Source: JANYIP01 sp031394045 (GTDB lineage: Bacteria > Actinomycetota > Actinomycetes > Prado026). Taken from it: a stretch of 57,006 nt of DNA. The notes beneath the pieces are model-generated. The model was given only the letters and a program-made list of their open reading frames with translations, made no database searches and had not been told where the DNA came from. Below, piece after piece: positions 15,755-23,586 of the stretch; positions within the stretch are counted from its first letter, which is position 1, and the number at the start of each line of letters is the position of its first letter. Location of the stretch: NCBI GenBank assembly GCA_031394045.1, contig JANMWN010000085.1:1-57006 (forward strand), read 5' to 3'. Both the position numbers and the translations under genes were made by a program.

Positions 15755-16481
15755 GCTGCTCGCCGCGCAGTACCTGGACCACATGCCCGAGCCGGCCCGC
15801 GGTGACTTCGAGGCGCACCTGCTGACCTGCGACGGGTGCTGGCGGGAGATCAGTCTGGCCCGCGAAGGACGCGAGATCGCCGAAGGAGCCCGCGAGCTGG
15901 CACCGGCGGGGATCCGCGACGACATCCGCGCGACGATCACAGCATCGATCACCGCCTCGGCGGCCGGACGGCCGAACATTCGCAGGCGTCACCGTGCTGC
16001 TCTGGTCCTCGCGGTGGTCGCCGTCGTCGCATTAGCCGGCGCGGTCGTCATGCGCACACCAGCGCAGCGGTCATCGCGTTCGTCCGCGGCCGTCGCGTCG
16101 CCACGTACCGCGGTGACCGCAGCCGTCGACGACTACCGGGAAAACGAGCTCCCCGGAACCACCGTGCCCGCGCAGAGCGCACCAGACCTGTCGAGCATCG
16201 GCCTGCACCTGGTCGGCGCCGGGGCCGGCCACCTCGACGGCGCGGCCGTGAGCGTGTTCGCCTACCGCGATGCTGCGGGGACTCGGCTGTCGGTGTACCA
16301 GAGCAGTCGCGCATTCCCCGAAGGCGCCGAGGCACAGCACCTGGGCGACGACGACGACGCCTGGACGATGCAAGCCAGTGGGGTGTCCGTGCTGTGTGCC
16401 AAAGGCGCCCATTCCACGCTTCTGCTCAGCTCCGACTCCGCCCTCGTACGACAAGCAGGCGTCGTACTGAACGTGATCTGA
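15738..16481 (+). CDS. Anti-sigma factor with zinc-binding (ZAS) domain
   Basis: A 247-residue single-pass membrane protein. The N-terminal anti-sigma domain has the zinc motif His-x3-Cys-x2-Cys (HLLTCDGC, residues about 31-38). One transmembrane helix runs from about 92 to 110, and an extracytoplasmic sensor domain of about 135 residues follows. It would hold the preceding sigma factor at the membrane until a signal, possibly thiol or metal stress, releases it. Confidence 0.8.
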   Translation: MSHDPELLAAQYLDHMPEPARGDFEAHLLTCDGCWREISLAREGREIAEGARELAPAGIRDDIRATITASITASAAGRPNIRRRHRAALVLAVVAVVALAGAVVMRTPAQRSSRSSAAVASPRTAVTAAVDDYRENELPGTTVPAQSAPDLSSIGLHLVGAGAGHLDGAAVSVFAYRDAAGTRLSVYQSSRAFPEGAEAQHLGDDDDAWTMQASGVSVLCAKGAHSTLLLSSDSALVRQAGVVLNVI

Positions 16482-16488
16482 GGCGGTG

Positions 16489-17091
16489 TCAGTGCTTGAG
16501 CGCTGCCCGTCCTTCGACGACCGCGTAGTACACCAGAACAAGGCCGGCTATCGGGTCGGCCCACCACCAGCCCAGCGTGGCGTTCATGGCCAGCCCGACA
16601 AGTACGGCCGTGGCCAGCAGCCCGTCGATCAACGTGACCCGTCCTTCGGTGCGCAGGACCGGGTTGTCCAACGCCCGACCCACCCGGGCCTTGCCCGCTG
16701 CGAGGGAGAACATCACAACAGCTGTGACCGCAGTCCAGATGATCCCGGCGGGACTGTGTCCAGGATGCCATCCCGCAATGAGAACGACGACGGACTGAAC
16801 AGTCAGGTAGATCGCGAGAGCAAGGAACGCGACACCGATCATCCGCAGCGCGCGCCGCTGCCGAGCCTCACCCGTACCGGACAGCTCCCAGATGACGACG
16901 GTGCTCGCACCGATTTCGATCAGCGAGTCCAGACCGAAGCCGGCCAAGGCCACCGACCGCGCACTAATGGCCGCCGCGGCGAGGACGAAGATTCCCACGA
17001 CGTTCCAGCCGAGGGTGATCCACTCCAGGGTGAAGCCCTGGCGGAGCAGCCGGTCTCTGTGTGCGGCGTCAATCGAGGTCACGCCAGTCAT
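16489..17091 (-). CDS. CDF-like cation transporter (membrane domain only)
   Basis: A 200-residue protein with six transmembrane helices. Metal-site pairs typical of the CDF superfamily are present: GFGLDSLIEIGAST (Asp-x3-Glu, helix 2) and TLIDGLLATAVL in helix 5. It lacks the C-terminal cytoplasmic domain of classical CDF proteins and so belongs to the short class. It is convergent with the anti-sigma gene, only 7 bp apart, and could move zinc, iron or cobalt. It is the only intact CDF-type gene in element B; that at 11516 is frameshifted. Confidence 0.75.
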   Translation of the reverse strand: MTGVTSIDAAHRDRLLRQGFTLEWITLGWNVVGIFVLAAAAISARSVALAGFGLDSLIEIGASTVVIWELSGTGEARQRRALRMIGVAFLALAIYLTVQSVVVLIAGWHPGHSPAGIIWTAVTAVVMFSLAAGKARVGRALDNPVLRTEGRVTLIDGLLATAVLVGLAMNATLGWWWADPIAGLVLVYYAVVEGRAALKH

Positions 17092-17214
17092 CTAACCGTC
17101 GCGGCGACGAGCAGTTGAAAGGGGATGCGGGAAGGGGTCCGTGTCCGCTGGATCCATGCGTTGCCTGGCCTCGCCGCCCGGTCCCGAACGGAGTGTGGGC
17201 GGCGAGGCGCGTTG

Positions 17215-17286
17215 TCAGCAGCAGCCGGAGCTTGACGAGTCACACGCGCAGCCGTCCTCGCACGTGCAGGAGAGAATTGGCGCATC
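17215..17286 (-). other. Cys-rich open stretch without a start codon
   Basis: In the 17092-17383 gap, the minus strand encodes ILSCTCEDGCACDSSSSGCC before a stop. Six Cys in 20 residues looks like a metal-binding tail. It opens directly after an in-frame stop and has no ATG, GTG or TTG start, so it is at most a fragment. Nothing else in the gap looks like a gene. Confidence 0.3.
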
Positions 17287-17383
17287 TTCTCAGCCGTTCA
17301 CCCGATCCTGGCCGATGCCCGCGGTGCGTGAGCGCCCGACAATCATCGAGACAGTCAGCCGGGATTTTGGCTGTGGCTCGCTG

Positions 17384-17887
17384 CTATGCCGTGCCGTGCG
17401 TTGCGACGTAGGCGGTGAGCTTGTCGAGTGCCATCGTCCATCCGGCGGCGCCGGGGGATTCCGCAGGGATTCCGGCGTGGGTCATGACCATCATGGTGCG
17501 ACCGCCGACGTCTTCGAGGTCGACGCGGACCTCGGTCGTCACCGGATGTCCCTCGGGCATGCCCAGGTCCGCCGGTGATGTGATGTTGCCGTTCTCGTCG
17601 CACATTGCTTCGGTGTAGACGAGTCGCTTGTTCTCGACGACCTCCCGGTACTCCCCGGTGAACCACATGTGCATCGGACCATTCGGGGTCTGGACCAGCA
17701 TGCACACCAGTCGAATGCCGCCGACGCGCAGGTCGATGTTCGCGACGGGGATGGTGGCGCCGTTGGGGCCGTACCAGGCCTGGAAGTGCTCCGGGACGGT
17801 CCACATCTGCCAGATGAGCTCCACCGGAGCGTCGAAGGTGCGCTCGATCACGACCGCATTTGGGGGGCGGGTGGTGTCATCGCTCAT
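17384..17887 (-). CDS. SRPBCC/AHSA1-family ligand-binding protein
   Basis: A 167-residue START-like protein. Family features are IERTFDAPVELIWQMWT, the FQAWYGP motif and a C-terminal WTMALDKLTAYVA helix that closes the hydrophobic cavity. It overlaps the ArsR-family gene upstream by 11 bp, an arrangement very common in actinobacteria. The ligand is unknown. The start at 17887 is chosen for the overlap and homologous length. Confidence 0.8.
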   Translation of the reverse strand: MSDDTTRPPNAVVIERTFDAPVELIWQMWTVPEHFQAWYGPNGATIPVANIDLRVGGIRLVCMLVQTPNGPMHMWFTGEYREVVENKRLVYTEAMCDENGNITSPADLGMPEGHPVTTEVRVDLEDVGGRTMMVMTHAGIPAESPGAAGWTMALDKLTAYVATHGTA

Positions 17888-18242
17888 CGTGTCCTGATGC
17901 CTTTCGTTGTGGTCGGAACGTCTTGAGGTACTCGTCCATCCGGTCGAAGCGGGCCTCCCAGATCGGCCGGTACTGCTCGGCCCAGGTCGAGACCTCCGCA
18001 AGGCGGGCACCGTCGAGTGCGCACGGTCGGTACTGGGCCAGCTGGCCGCGCACGACCAGCCCGGCGCGTTCCAGCACCTTGATGTGCTTGGAGATGGCCG
18101 GCAGCGACAGCGCAAACGGGGTGGCGAGCTCGTTGACCGTTGCTTCGCCTTGTGCGAGACGGGCCAGGATCGCTCGCCGTGTCGGGTTGGCCAGCGCGGC
18201 GAACGTCTCGTTGAGCCGATCTTCGTCGACCGACACTGGCAT
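17877..18242 (-). CDS. ArsR-family transcriptional repressor paired with the SRPBCC protein
   Basis: A 121-residue winged-helix protein: LANPTRRAILARLAQGEATV, then the recognition helix in LSLPAISKHIKVLERAGLVV. The ArsR metal-binding box ELCVCDL is absent, so it probably senses an organic or other non-metal ligand, as is usual for ArsR/SRPBCC pairs. AT-rich sequence upstream (gttaattaac near 18268) may hold its promoter. Confidence 0.8.
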   Translation of the reverse strand: MPVSVDEDRLNETFAALANPTRRAILARLAQGEATVNELATPFALSLPAISKHIKVLERAGLVVRGQLAQYRPCALDGARLAEVSTWAEQYRPIWEARFDRMDEYLKTFRPQRKASGHDER

Positions 18243-18376
18243 GGGTCGAGTCTCGCTTTCTGCCTCGGTTAATTAACTCATACGGAAAGTATCTCGTTTC
18301 CCGAGGCCCGTCAACGGGCTCGGATCAATCAGGCGCGGCCCCCCGGCCCCTGGTTCGCAGGGCCGAACACCCACTG

Positions 18377-18420
18377 CTTGCGAATAGCAAGTTGTGCGCG
18401 TAACTTGCTATTAGCAAGTT
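18377..18420. promoter_or_regulatory. Tandem palindromic operator of the HxlR gene
   Basis: Two related palindromes: CTTGC-GAATA-GCAAG (18377-18391) and the perfect AACTTGCT-ATT-AGCAAGTT (18402-18420), ending 11 bp before ATG 18432. Their centres are 27 bp apart. The position over the promoter suggests autorepression. Confidence 0.65.
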
Positions 18421-18431
18421 GAGGAGGGTGC

Positions 18432-18860
18432 ATGCGAGCGAGGCGTCGCCGGTCGGACTGTCCGGTCCACTTCGGCTTGGAGGTCTTCGGCGACCAGTGG
18501 TCGTTGCTGATCCTGCGAGATCTGATGTTCAAGGGCCGCACGACCTACTCCGAGTTCTTGCGGGCAGAGGAGGGTATCGCCACCAATGTGCTCGCGGACC
18601 GGCTCGTCCGTCTTGAGCAGGACGGCATCGTCACCTCTGAGCGGGATGAGCGAACCGGCCGGTCGGTGCGCTACCGCCTGACCGCCAAGGGGGTGGACCT
18701 GCTGCCGGTTCTGCTCGACATCATTGCGTGGAGCGCGACCTACGACGCGCACACCGCGGCCGAGCCTGAGTTCGTCGAGCGGCTGCGTTCAGACCGCCCG
18801 GGGCTCGAAGCAGCGATTCGCCGCGACCTTGCGCAGTCCAGCTCGATCGAGTCGTCCTGA
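18432..18860 (+). CDS. HxlR-family transcriptional regulator
   Basis: A 142-residue winged-helix protein. The N-terminal CPV Cys (residue 10) is followed by FGDQWSLLILRDLMFKGRTT, LADRLVRLEQDGIV and the beta wing (DERTGRSVRYRLT). HxlR proteins sense electrophiles or oxidants, often through this Cys. It stands before the broken SRPBCC gene and the TfoX-like gene, probably in one operon. Confidence 0.8.
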   Translation: MRARRRRSDCPVHFGLEVFGDQWSLLILRDLMFKGRTTYSEFLRAEEGIATNVLADRLVRLEQDGIVTSERDERTGRSVRYRLTAKGVDLLPVLLDIIAWSATYDAHTAAEPEFVERLRSDRPGLEAAIRRDLAQSSSIESS

Positions 18861-18888
18861 GCCGTCATCACCTGTGGGAGGTAGCCGC

Positions 18889-19353
18889 ATGACAACCCTG
18901 CGCAACGAGATCACCATCGCGGCCCCCCAGTCGGCGGTGTGGCAGGCGCTCACGCGCCTGGACGCACTCGGTCAGTAAGACCCGGGTGTGAAGGCAGCGA
19001 CGCTGGTCGGCGTGACTGCCTCTGGGCCGAGCGCGCAGCGCCGGTGTGAGCTCCGCCCAGCCGGCTGGTTCATCGAACAAGTGGCGGTCTGGGAACCCGA
19101 GAAGGCACTCGGTTTCGAGCTCGTCACCTGCTCCTTACCCGTCGCCTCGCTGCGCCACGACTACACCCTCAGCCATGCGGCCGGAGCGACGCGCGTCAAC
19201 CAGGTCATGACTTACCAGCTGAAGTACGGCCAGCTCGGTCGCGCGCTCGACATGGTCGCCATGCGGCGCAAGTGGGACCGCGGCATCAAGGCCTTCCTCG
19301 CCGGACTCAAGGGCCACGTCGAGGCCGGCCACGTCACCGCAAGCCCGATCTGA
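18889..19353 (+). pseudogene. SRPBCC-family protein interrupted by a nonsense codon
   Basis: ATG 18889 follows gggaggtagccgc. The product reads MTTLRNEITIAAPQSAVWQA, then LDALGQ and TAA at 18976-18978, and continues in the same frame DPGVKAATLVGVTA to a normal C-terminus (KWDRGIKAFLAGLKGHVE). A single change from TAC (Tyr) to TAA would explain it, since homologues have Tyr before DPG. Full length would be 154 residues. Confidence 0.75.
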
Positions 19354-19355
19354 CG

Positions 19356-19727
19356 ATGGCCGTCAACCCGGCATTGGCCGAGCGGGTGCGCAGCGCCGCG
19401 ACGGACGAAGCCCTGAGGCGTGGCCTCGATATCCGCGAGAAGCACATGTTCGGCGGCCTCGCGTTCATGCTCAACAACAAGATGGCCTGCGGCGTCATCG
19501 CCGACGAACTGATGGTCCGCGTCGGCCCAGACGCCTACCAAGCCGCACTGAGCCAACCACACGCCCGGCCGATGGACTTCACCGGACGGCCCATGCGCGG
19601 CTACGTGTTCGTCGCGGCAGACGGCTGCGCGACCCAAGCAGCTGTTGACCGCTGGGTCGCTCGCAGCGCGACCCACATCGAGGAGCTCACCTCCATGCGG
19701 AAATCGTCAGCCAAACGGGACAGCTGA
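19356..19727 (+). CDS. TfoX N-terminal-domain family protein
   Basis: A 123-residue protein with the TfoX_N signature KHMFGGLAFMLNNKMACGV, then LMVRVGPDAY and GRPMRGYVFV. Stand-alone TfoX_N proteins are common in actinobacteria and their function is not established. It begins two bases after the stop of the broken SRPBCC gene, so it was probably part of the same transcript. Confidence 0.75.
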   Translation: MAVNPALAERVRSAATDEALRRGLDIREKHMFGGLAFMLNNKMACGVIADELMVRVGPDAYQAALSQPHARPMDFTGRPMRGYVFVAADGCATQAAVDRWVARSATHIEELTSMRKSSAKRDS

Positions 19728-19766
19728 AGGCCCTGCCCGTCGAACCGGGCCAAGCCTGCCAACGGG

Positions 19767-20153
19767 TCACTCACGATCCAGCCTGGCAATGAGCGACTTC
19801 GGGGCCACGGTGCGGTAGGCATCCTCAACGATGGCGCCAACCTCGACCCAATCTACGGCGTCCTCCCCCGTCGCATCCAGATACACCCCCAGCCAACCGG
19901 AGAACGCTCCCGCGACCGACGTCAGAGGCGCGAAGAACCGCTCAGGCTCGGCGTTGACTAACGACTCCGCGACACCGGCCGGAGCTGGACACCACAACGA
20001 GATCCGGTCATCACCGCGATGGTGGTCATGGAAGTAGCAGATCGGCTGGGTGCCCCGGACGAAGAAACATGGGGCGCCGTGGCTCAGCCGCTCACTCACC
20101 TCGGGAAGCGCGAGCGCAGTCCTGCGGAGCCGGTCGAGTTCGGAAGCGCCCAC
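19767..20153 (-). CDS. YjbR/MmcQ-like family protein
   Basis: A 128-residue protein of the YjbR/CyaY-like fold: LALPEVSERLSHGAPCFFVR, ISLWCPAP and GWLGVYLD. Members are small DNA-binding-like proteins of unclear role, often adjacent to TfoX_N genes. It is convergent with the TfoX_N gene. ATG 20153 is the only start giving full family length. Confidence 0.75.
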   Translation of the reverse strand: MGASELDRLRRTALALPEVSERLSHGAPCFFVRGTQPICYFHDHHRGDDRISLWCPAPAGVAESLVNAEPERFFAPLTSVAGAFSGWLGVYLDATGEDAVDWVEVGAIVEDAYRTVAPKSLIARLDRE

Positions 20154-20306
20154 CCCACGAGCATTCCACGCGGATCAGCGATCGCGTTGCCGCGACCTCG
20201 CAAGCTCGACTAGGAGTCGATGGCGCATCACAGGGCCTCACCGAATCCGGGACGCATGAGTTGCTGACTCACCATTCACGGTCGGCCATCCGGCGGCTGG
20301 AACCGT

Positions 20307-21344
20307 CTACGGCTTGCCGTTGCCGTGGCGGGTGACGAGGTCGGGTAGTCCGTCCAGACGCGCGAGAACGTGCGTTCTGAACTCGCTGTCGAGATGTGCC
20401 CGATTGACGACCACGTCCCAGGCCTTCTTGTCTGTCACCACGATGTCGCAGTATGGGATTGCGGCCGAGAGGGCGGCTATGTCTCGAAGGTCGTTGATCG
20501 TCCAGTCACGGGTGATGTCCTTCAGGTAGTGGAACTGGATCATCGTTGCCACTCGGCGCGATGGCAGCGACATGAGGAAGCTCGTCAGTGCCTCAGCGCC
20601 GTGGAACGGTCGCCGGTCCATCGTGAACCCTGCGCCGAGGTAAGCCGCGGTGTATTGATCAAGGAACTCGAAGGTGAACTGGCGGGCTGCGATTGCATCC
20701 AGTGGTCGCTGGCTGATGTCGGGGTCCGTTCGGAGAGTCTCGATCATCACGTTGAAGCTCGCCAGATGCTCATCAGCGAGCGTCCGAGCACCGTACGGGT
20801 TGTAGCCCTCGATCTGGGCCGCCACTGCCCGTGGCGGCTGCGCGAGCAGAACGAACTCCGCCCAAGCGTTGACGTGCGCCTCCCACTGGGTCACGGACAT
20901 GCCAAGCGTGCGCTCAAGCTCGCGCAGCTGGTCATCAGTGCCACCCCGCAGCGAAAACCGACCGGGTTCGTTGAAGGCGAAGCCGACCCCGACGCCGAAC
21001 TTCGGCACCCTCTTGGGGAAGGCCGGCCTGCCGAAGCGGGCGTTGAAGCCGAGGTCGAGCTCCTCGCGGATGATCACGCTCAGCGGGGCCATGGTGCGAA
21101 AGCGAGACAGAGTCGCCATAGCTCGTGCGGCCTCGTTTCGCTGCTCGTCCCGGGGGTTCTCGGTCAACTCCATGTAGTGCACCGATGAGAGGGGGAACTC
21201 CGCCAGTCCATCGGCTACGAGTCGCTGCAGCTCCCCGAGCACGGCGACATGGGCGGGCTCGCGGGGATGTCCTGCCATCGCCGCCCCGAGGGTGTACCAG
21301 TGGTTCAAGTCCAGGTAGACCCTCGGCGGGCGGGCGGTGTCCAT
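20307..21344 (-). CDS. PIN-like nuclease-fold protein
   Basis: A 345-residue protein with PIN-like features. The first strand VYLDLNHWYTLG carries the leading Asp. A helix pair with FPLSSVHYMELTENP follows, and near the C-terminus are AAIPYCDIVVTDKKAWDVV and RAHLDSEFRTHVLARL. Together these could supply the acidic cluster of a metal-dependent RNase. It lacks a small antitoxin-like neighbour, so it is not an ordinary VapC. The long central helical insert (about residues 100-270) is unusual. A defence or RNA-processing role is inference only. Confidence 0.5.
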   Translation of the reverse strand: MDTARPPRVYLDLNHWYTLGAAMAGHPREPAHVAVLGELQRLVADGLAEFPLSSVHYMELTENPRDEQRNEAARAMATLSRFRTMAPLSVIIREELDLGFNARFGRPAFPKRVPKFGVGVGFAFNEPGRFSLRGGTDDQLRELERTLGMSVTQWEAHVNAWAEFVLLAQPPRAVAAQIEGYNPYGARTLADEHLASFNVMIETLRTDPDISQRPLDAIAARQFTFEFLDQYTAAYLGAGFTMDRRPFHGAEALTSFLMSLPSRRVATMIQFHYLKDITRDWTINDLRDIAALSAAIPYCDIVVTDKKAWDVVVNRAHLDSEFRTHVLARLDGLPDLVTRHGNGKP

Positions 21345-21417
21345 ATCGACTGTGTATCACTCGGGGCCGACCGGTCCGACCCGGTCATCGAGCCGCGGGC
21401 GCGGGGCCGTGCGAGGT

Positions 21418-22227
21418 TTAGCCGAGCACCGAAGCGATGTGGTCCAGCGTGCCGGGTTTGATCGCGAGCAGGGAAATGCTCTTGATGCCGTAGGTCGCGG
21501 TGGCTCCGCGTGCTGACCCGGAGAGGAAGGCATAGGCGGTGTTGTCGCGGGTGGTGTCGACCCGTAGCCCAGCTTTCTCGATGGTGCCGAGGTAGTCGTC
21601 GATCTGGGCGGCTCCACCGACGCATGCCGCCCAGAGCTCGGCGTCGCAGGTGATCGACTCGGCCAGAGGCTGTTGCGAGACGATGTCGGCGAGAGCTAGT
21701 CGCCCACCAGGGGCGAGGACCCGGGCCACTTCGGAGAACACGGCCGCCTTGTCCGCGGCCAGGTTGATGACTCCGTTGGAGATCACGAGGTCGCACGACC
21801 CGCCTGGCATCGGGACGTTGTCGATGCGGCCCTCGACGAAGCGAACGCGCTCGAGCCCCGCTGCCACGCGTAAACGCGCCGCTTTGGCGAGCTGGGCCGG
21901 GGTCATGTCGATCCCGGTCACCGCACCGGTGGTTCCGACGAGGGCGGCTGCGGCGAAAGAGTCGGTCCCTGAGCCACTGCCCAGGTCGAGGACTCGCTCG
22001 CCGGCCTGGGGGGCGGCCAGGTCGAGGAAGTACCCGACGCCGGCGAAGGACTCCAACGCCTCAGCGGGGATGCTGTCCAGGAGATCCTCGGGGTATCCGA
22101 GTCGCCGCGCCAGGGCGGCGCCCATCTCGAAGTGGTACGTGCGGTGTGGCTCGTCCGCGACCTGTTGGTAGACGTCTTGGACTCGGCGCTCCAAGTCTGC
22201 AACGTCCAGCCGCCCCGGTGTGGTCAT
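21418..22227 (-). CDS. ArsM-like SAM-dependent methyltransferase
   Basis: A 269-residue class I methyltransferase. Motif I is VLDLGSGSGTDSFAAAALVG, the acidic loop is TGIDMTP, and motif IV is FVEGRIDNVPM. A Cys pair in ITCDAELWAACVGGA matches the conserved Cys positions of arsenite methyltransferases. Further Cys needed for As(III) trimethylation are not all evident, so methylation of another thiophilic element or an organic substrate is possible. It is separated by 37 bp from the upstream gene in the same direction. Confidence 0.7.
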   Translation of the reverse strand: MTTPGRLDVADLERRVQDVYQQVADEPHRTYHFEMGAALARRLGYPEDLLDSIPAEALESFAGVGYFLDLAAPQAGERVLDLGSGSGTDSFAAAALVGTTGAVTGIDMTPAQLAKAARLRVAAGLERVRFVEGRIDNVPMPGGSCDLVISNGVINLAADKAAVFSEVARVLAPGGRLALADIVSQQPLAESITCDAELWAACVGGAAQIDDYLGTIEKAGLRVDTTRDNTAYAFLSGSARGATATYGIKSISLLAIKPGTLDHIASVLG

Positions 22228-22264
22228 CGTGTCTCCATTCCCTTGAGGTCAGCTAACGGATCGT

Positions 22265-23005
22265 TCATGAATAGATGGCGGTCTCGGCGCGGGTGACGTC
22301 GTACTCCTGGGGATCGAGGATCTCCCAGACCCCATGCCCGACCGCGAGCACGCCTCGGGCCGGCAGCGGGAAGTCGCCGATCGTCGGGTTGTCACGGAGC
22401 CGAGCTGGCGGGCCCAGGTCCATACCGTTGAGGGTGGCCGCTGCGTCGTTGATGAGGTAGATCCGCTGCGGCATGAGGGTGCCGACATGTCCGCTGGGCA
22501 TGACGCCTCTCAGCCGCAACTCACCCATTCCCAGGGCCCTGGCCATCCGTTCCCGGGTGTGCAGCATCGCGGGATGGCACCAGGTGGAGAGCGGGACGGC
22601 CCCGTTGACGACGTTGAGGATCCGCAGCAGCGGTGTCTGCACCGCGGTGAGCACCCAGTCCAGGTCGAGTGCGTCCAGGTGGACTCTGAGGGTGGCGGGG
22701 CCTAACCAATCCAGGTCGAGTCGCCCGAATCCCGTGTAGTTGCACGCCGCGCCGTAGTAGCGCGGGCAGGCCGTGTCCAGGCGAGGTCCGTCGACGTAGA
22801 TCGACCAGGCCCCTTCGGGATCGCGGTGCCACAGCGTCCGATACGCACCGAAGTCGTTGTCACGGACGACCCTGAGCGCGAGCACGTGTCCGGTGGCGAA
22901 GGGCTGAGCGAATACTCCCCAACCCTTCGCGTACTCGTGTCCCGGCCAGGGAGCTTGACCTCGAGTGCCTGGATTGCCGCCCAGGTCTAGGCGCAAGTCC
23001 AACAT
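22265..23005 (-). CDS. Conserved hypothetical protein
   Basis: A 246-residue soluble protein without signal peptide or membrane helix. It has alternating beta-like stretches (TLWHRDPEGAWSIYVDGPRL, then FGRLDLDWLG) and several His and Trp residues. This pattern resembles lipocalin or carotenoid-hydratase-like barrels, but I cannot assign a family. It lies between DsrE and the ArsM-like gene in one direction, which suggests co-expression. Confidence 0.55.
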   Translation of the reverse strand: MLDLRLDLGGNPGTRGQAPWPGHEYAKGWGVFAQPFATGHVLALRVVRDNDFGAYRTLWHRDPEGAWSIYVDGPRLDTACPRYYGAACNYTGFGRLDLDWLGPATLRVHLDALDLDWVLTAVQTPLLRILNVVNGAVPLSTWCHPAMLHTRERMARALGMGELRLRGVMPSGHVGTLMPQRIYLINDAAATLNGMDLGPPARLRDNPTIGDFPLPARGVLAVGHGVWEILDPQEYDVTRAETAIYS

Positions 23006-23095
23006 GTCGCCTCCTCGTCCGTCCGTCCGGCCGTCGGTCGGTGGGTGCCTGATGCCACCCAGGTGTCGACTTGCTCGTTTCCGGGTGCGAGCTCT

Positions 23096-23461
23096 TCAGT
23101 AGCTGAAGGTGGTCGCGCCTTCGTCGCCGATCCACTGCCACATCGGGACCGTGCCGCCCAGCTCGGCACCTGGGATGAGGTCTCCCTTGTCGAGCTTGCG
23201 GGCGTCGAAACAGATGGGGCAGACGAAGTAGCGTCCACCGGCGGCGGCGTAACGCTGCACGAGCGACTCGATTGGCGGGCAGCCCTCGCAGGCCGTCCCG
23301 GTCGCGAACCCGTCCGTGGCCAGCCGGACGGCCTCCTTGGTGAGGAACATGAGTGTCTCGCGGCCCTGCTCGGCCGCGCCGACCGAGACCAGGAACGCGA
23401 CCGTGACCTTCTCGGCGTCCTCGAGTCCCGTCGTCAGACTGATCACTGCTTTGCCGGACAT
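23096..23461 (-). CDS. DsrE-family sulfur-relay-like protein
   Basis: A 121-residue protein of the DsrE/DsrF/peroxiredoxin-like fold: AVISLTTGLEDAEKVTVAFL, ETLMFLTKEAV and two Cys motifs, CEGCPP (residues about 61-66) and CPICFD. DsrE proteins carry persulfide sulfur on a conserved Cys. ATG 23461 has a perfect aggagg site seven bases upstream, which excludes the longer start at 23509. Its context with rhodanese-type genes supports a sulfane-sulfur role. Confidence 0.75.
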   Translation of the reverse strand: MSGKAVISLTTGLEDAEKVTVAFLVSVGAAEQGRETLMFLTKEAVRLATDGFATGTACEGCPPIESLVQRYAAAGGRYFVCPICFDARKLDKGDLIPGAELGGTVPMWQWIGDEGATTFSY

Positions 23462-23586
23462 GTTGCCTCCTCGCGATTCGGTTGCCCTTGTCGTGGCCGG
23501 TCGGGTCACCCTCGGATCGAGCGGTGGCTTGGACTGCCAGGGGAAACGCTAGGGAGGACGGCGAGGCGCGTCGTCCGGAGTTCTCC

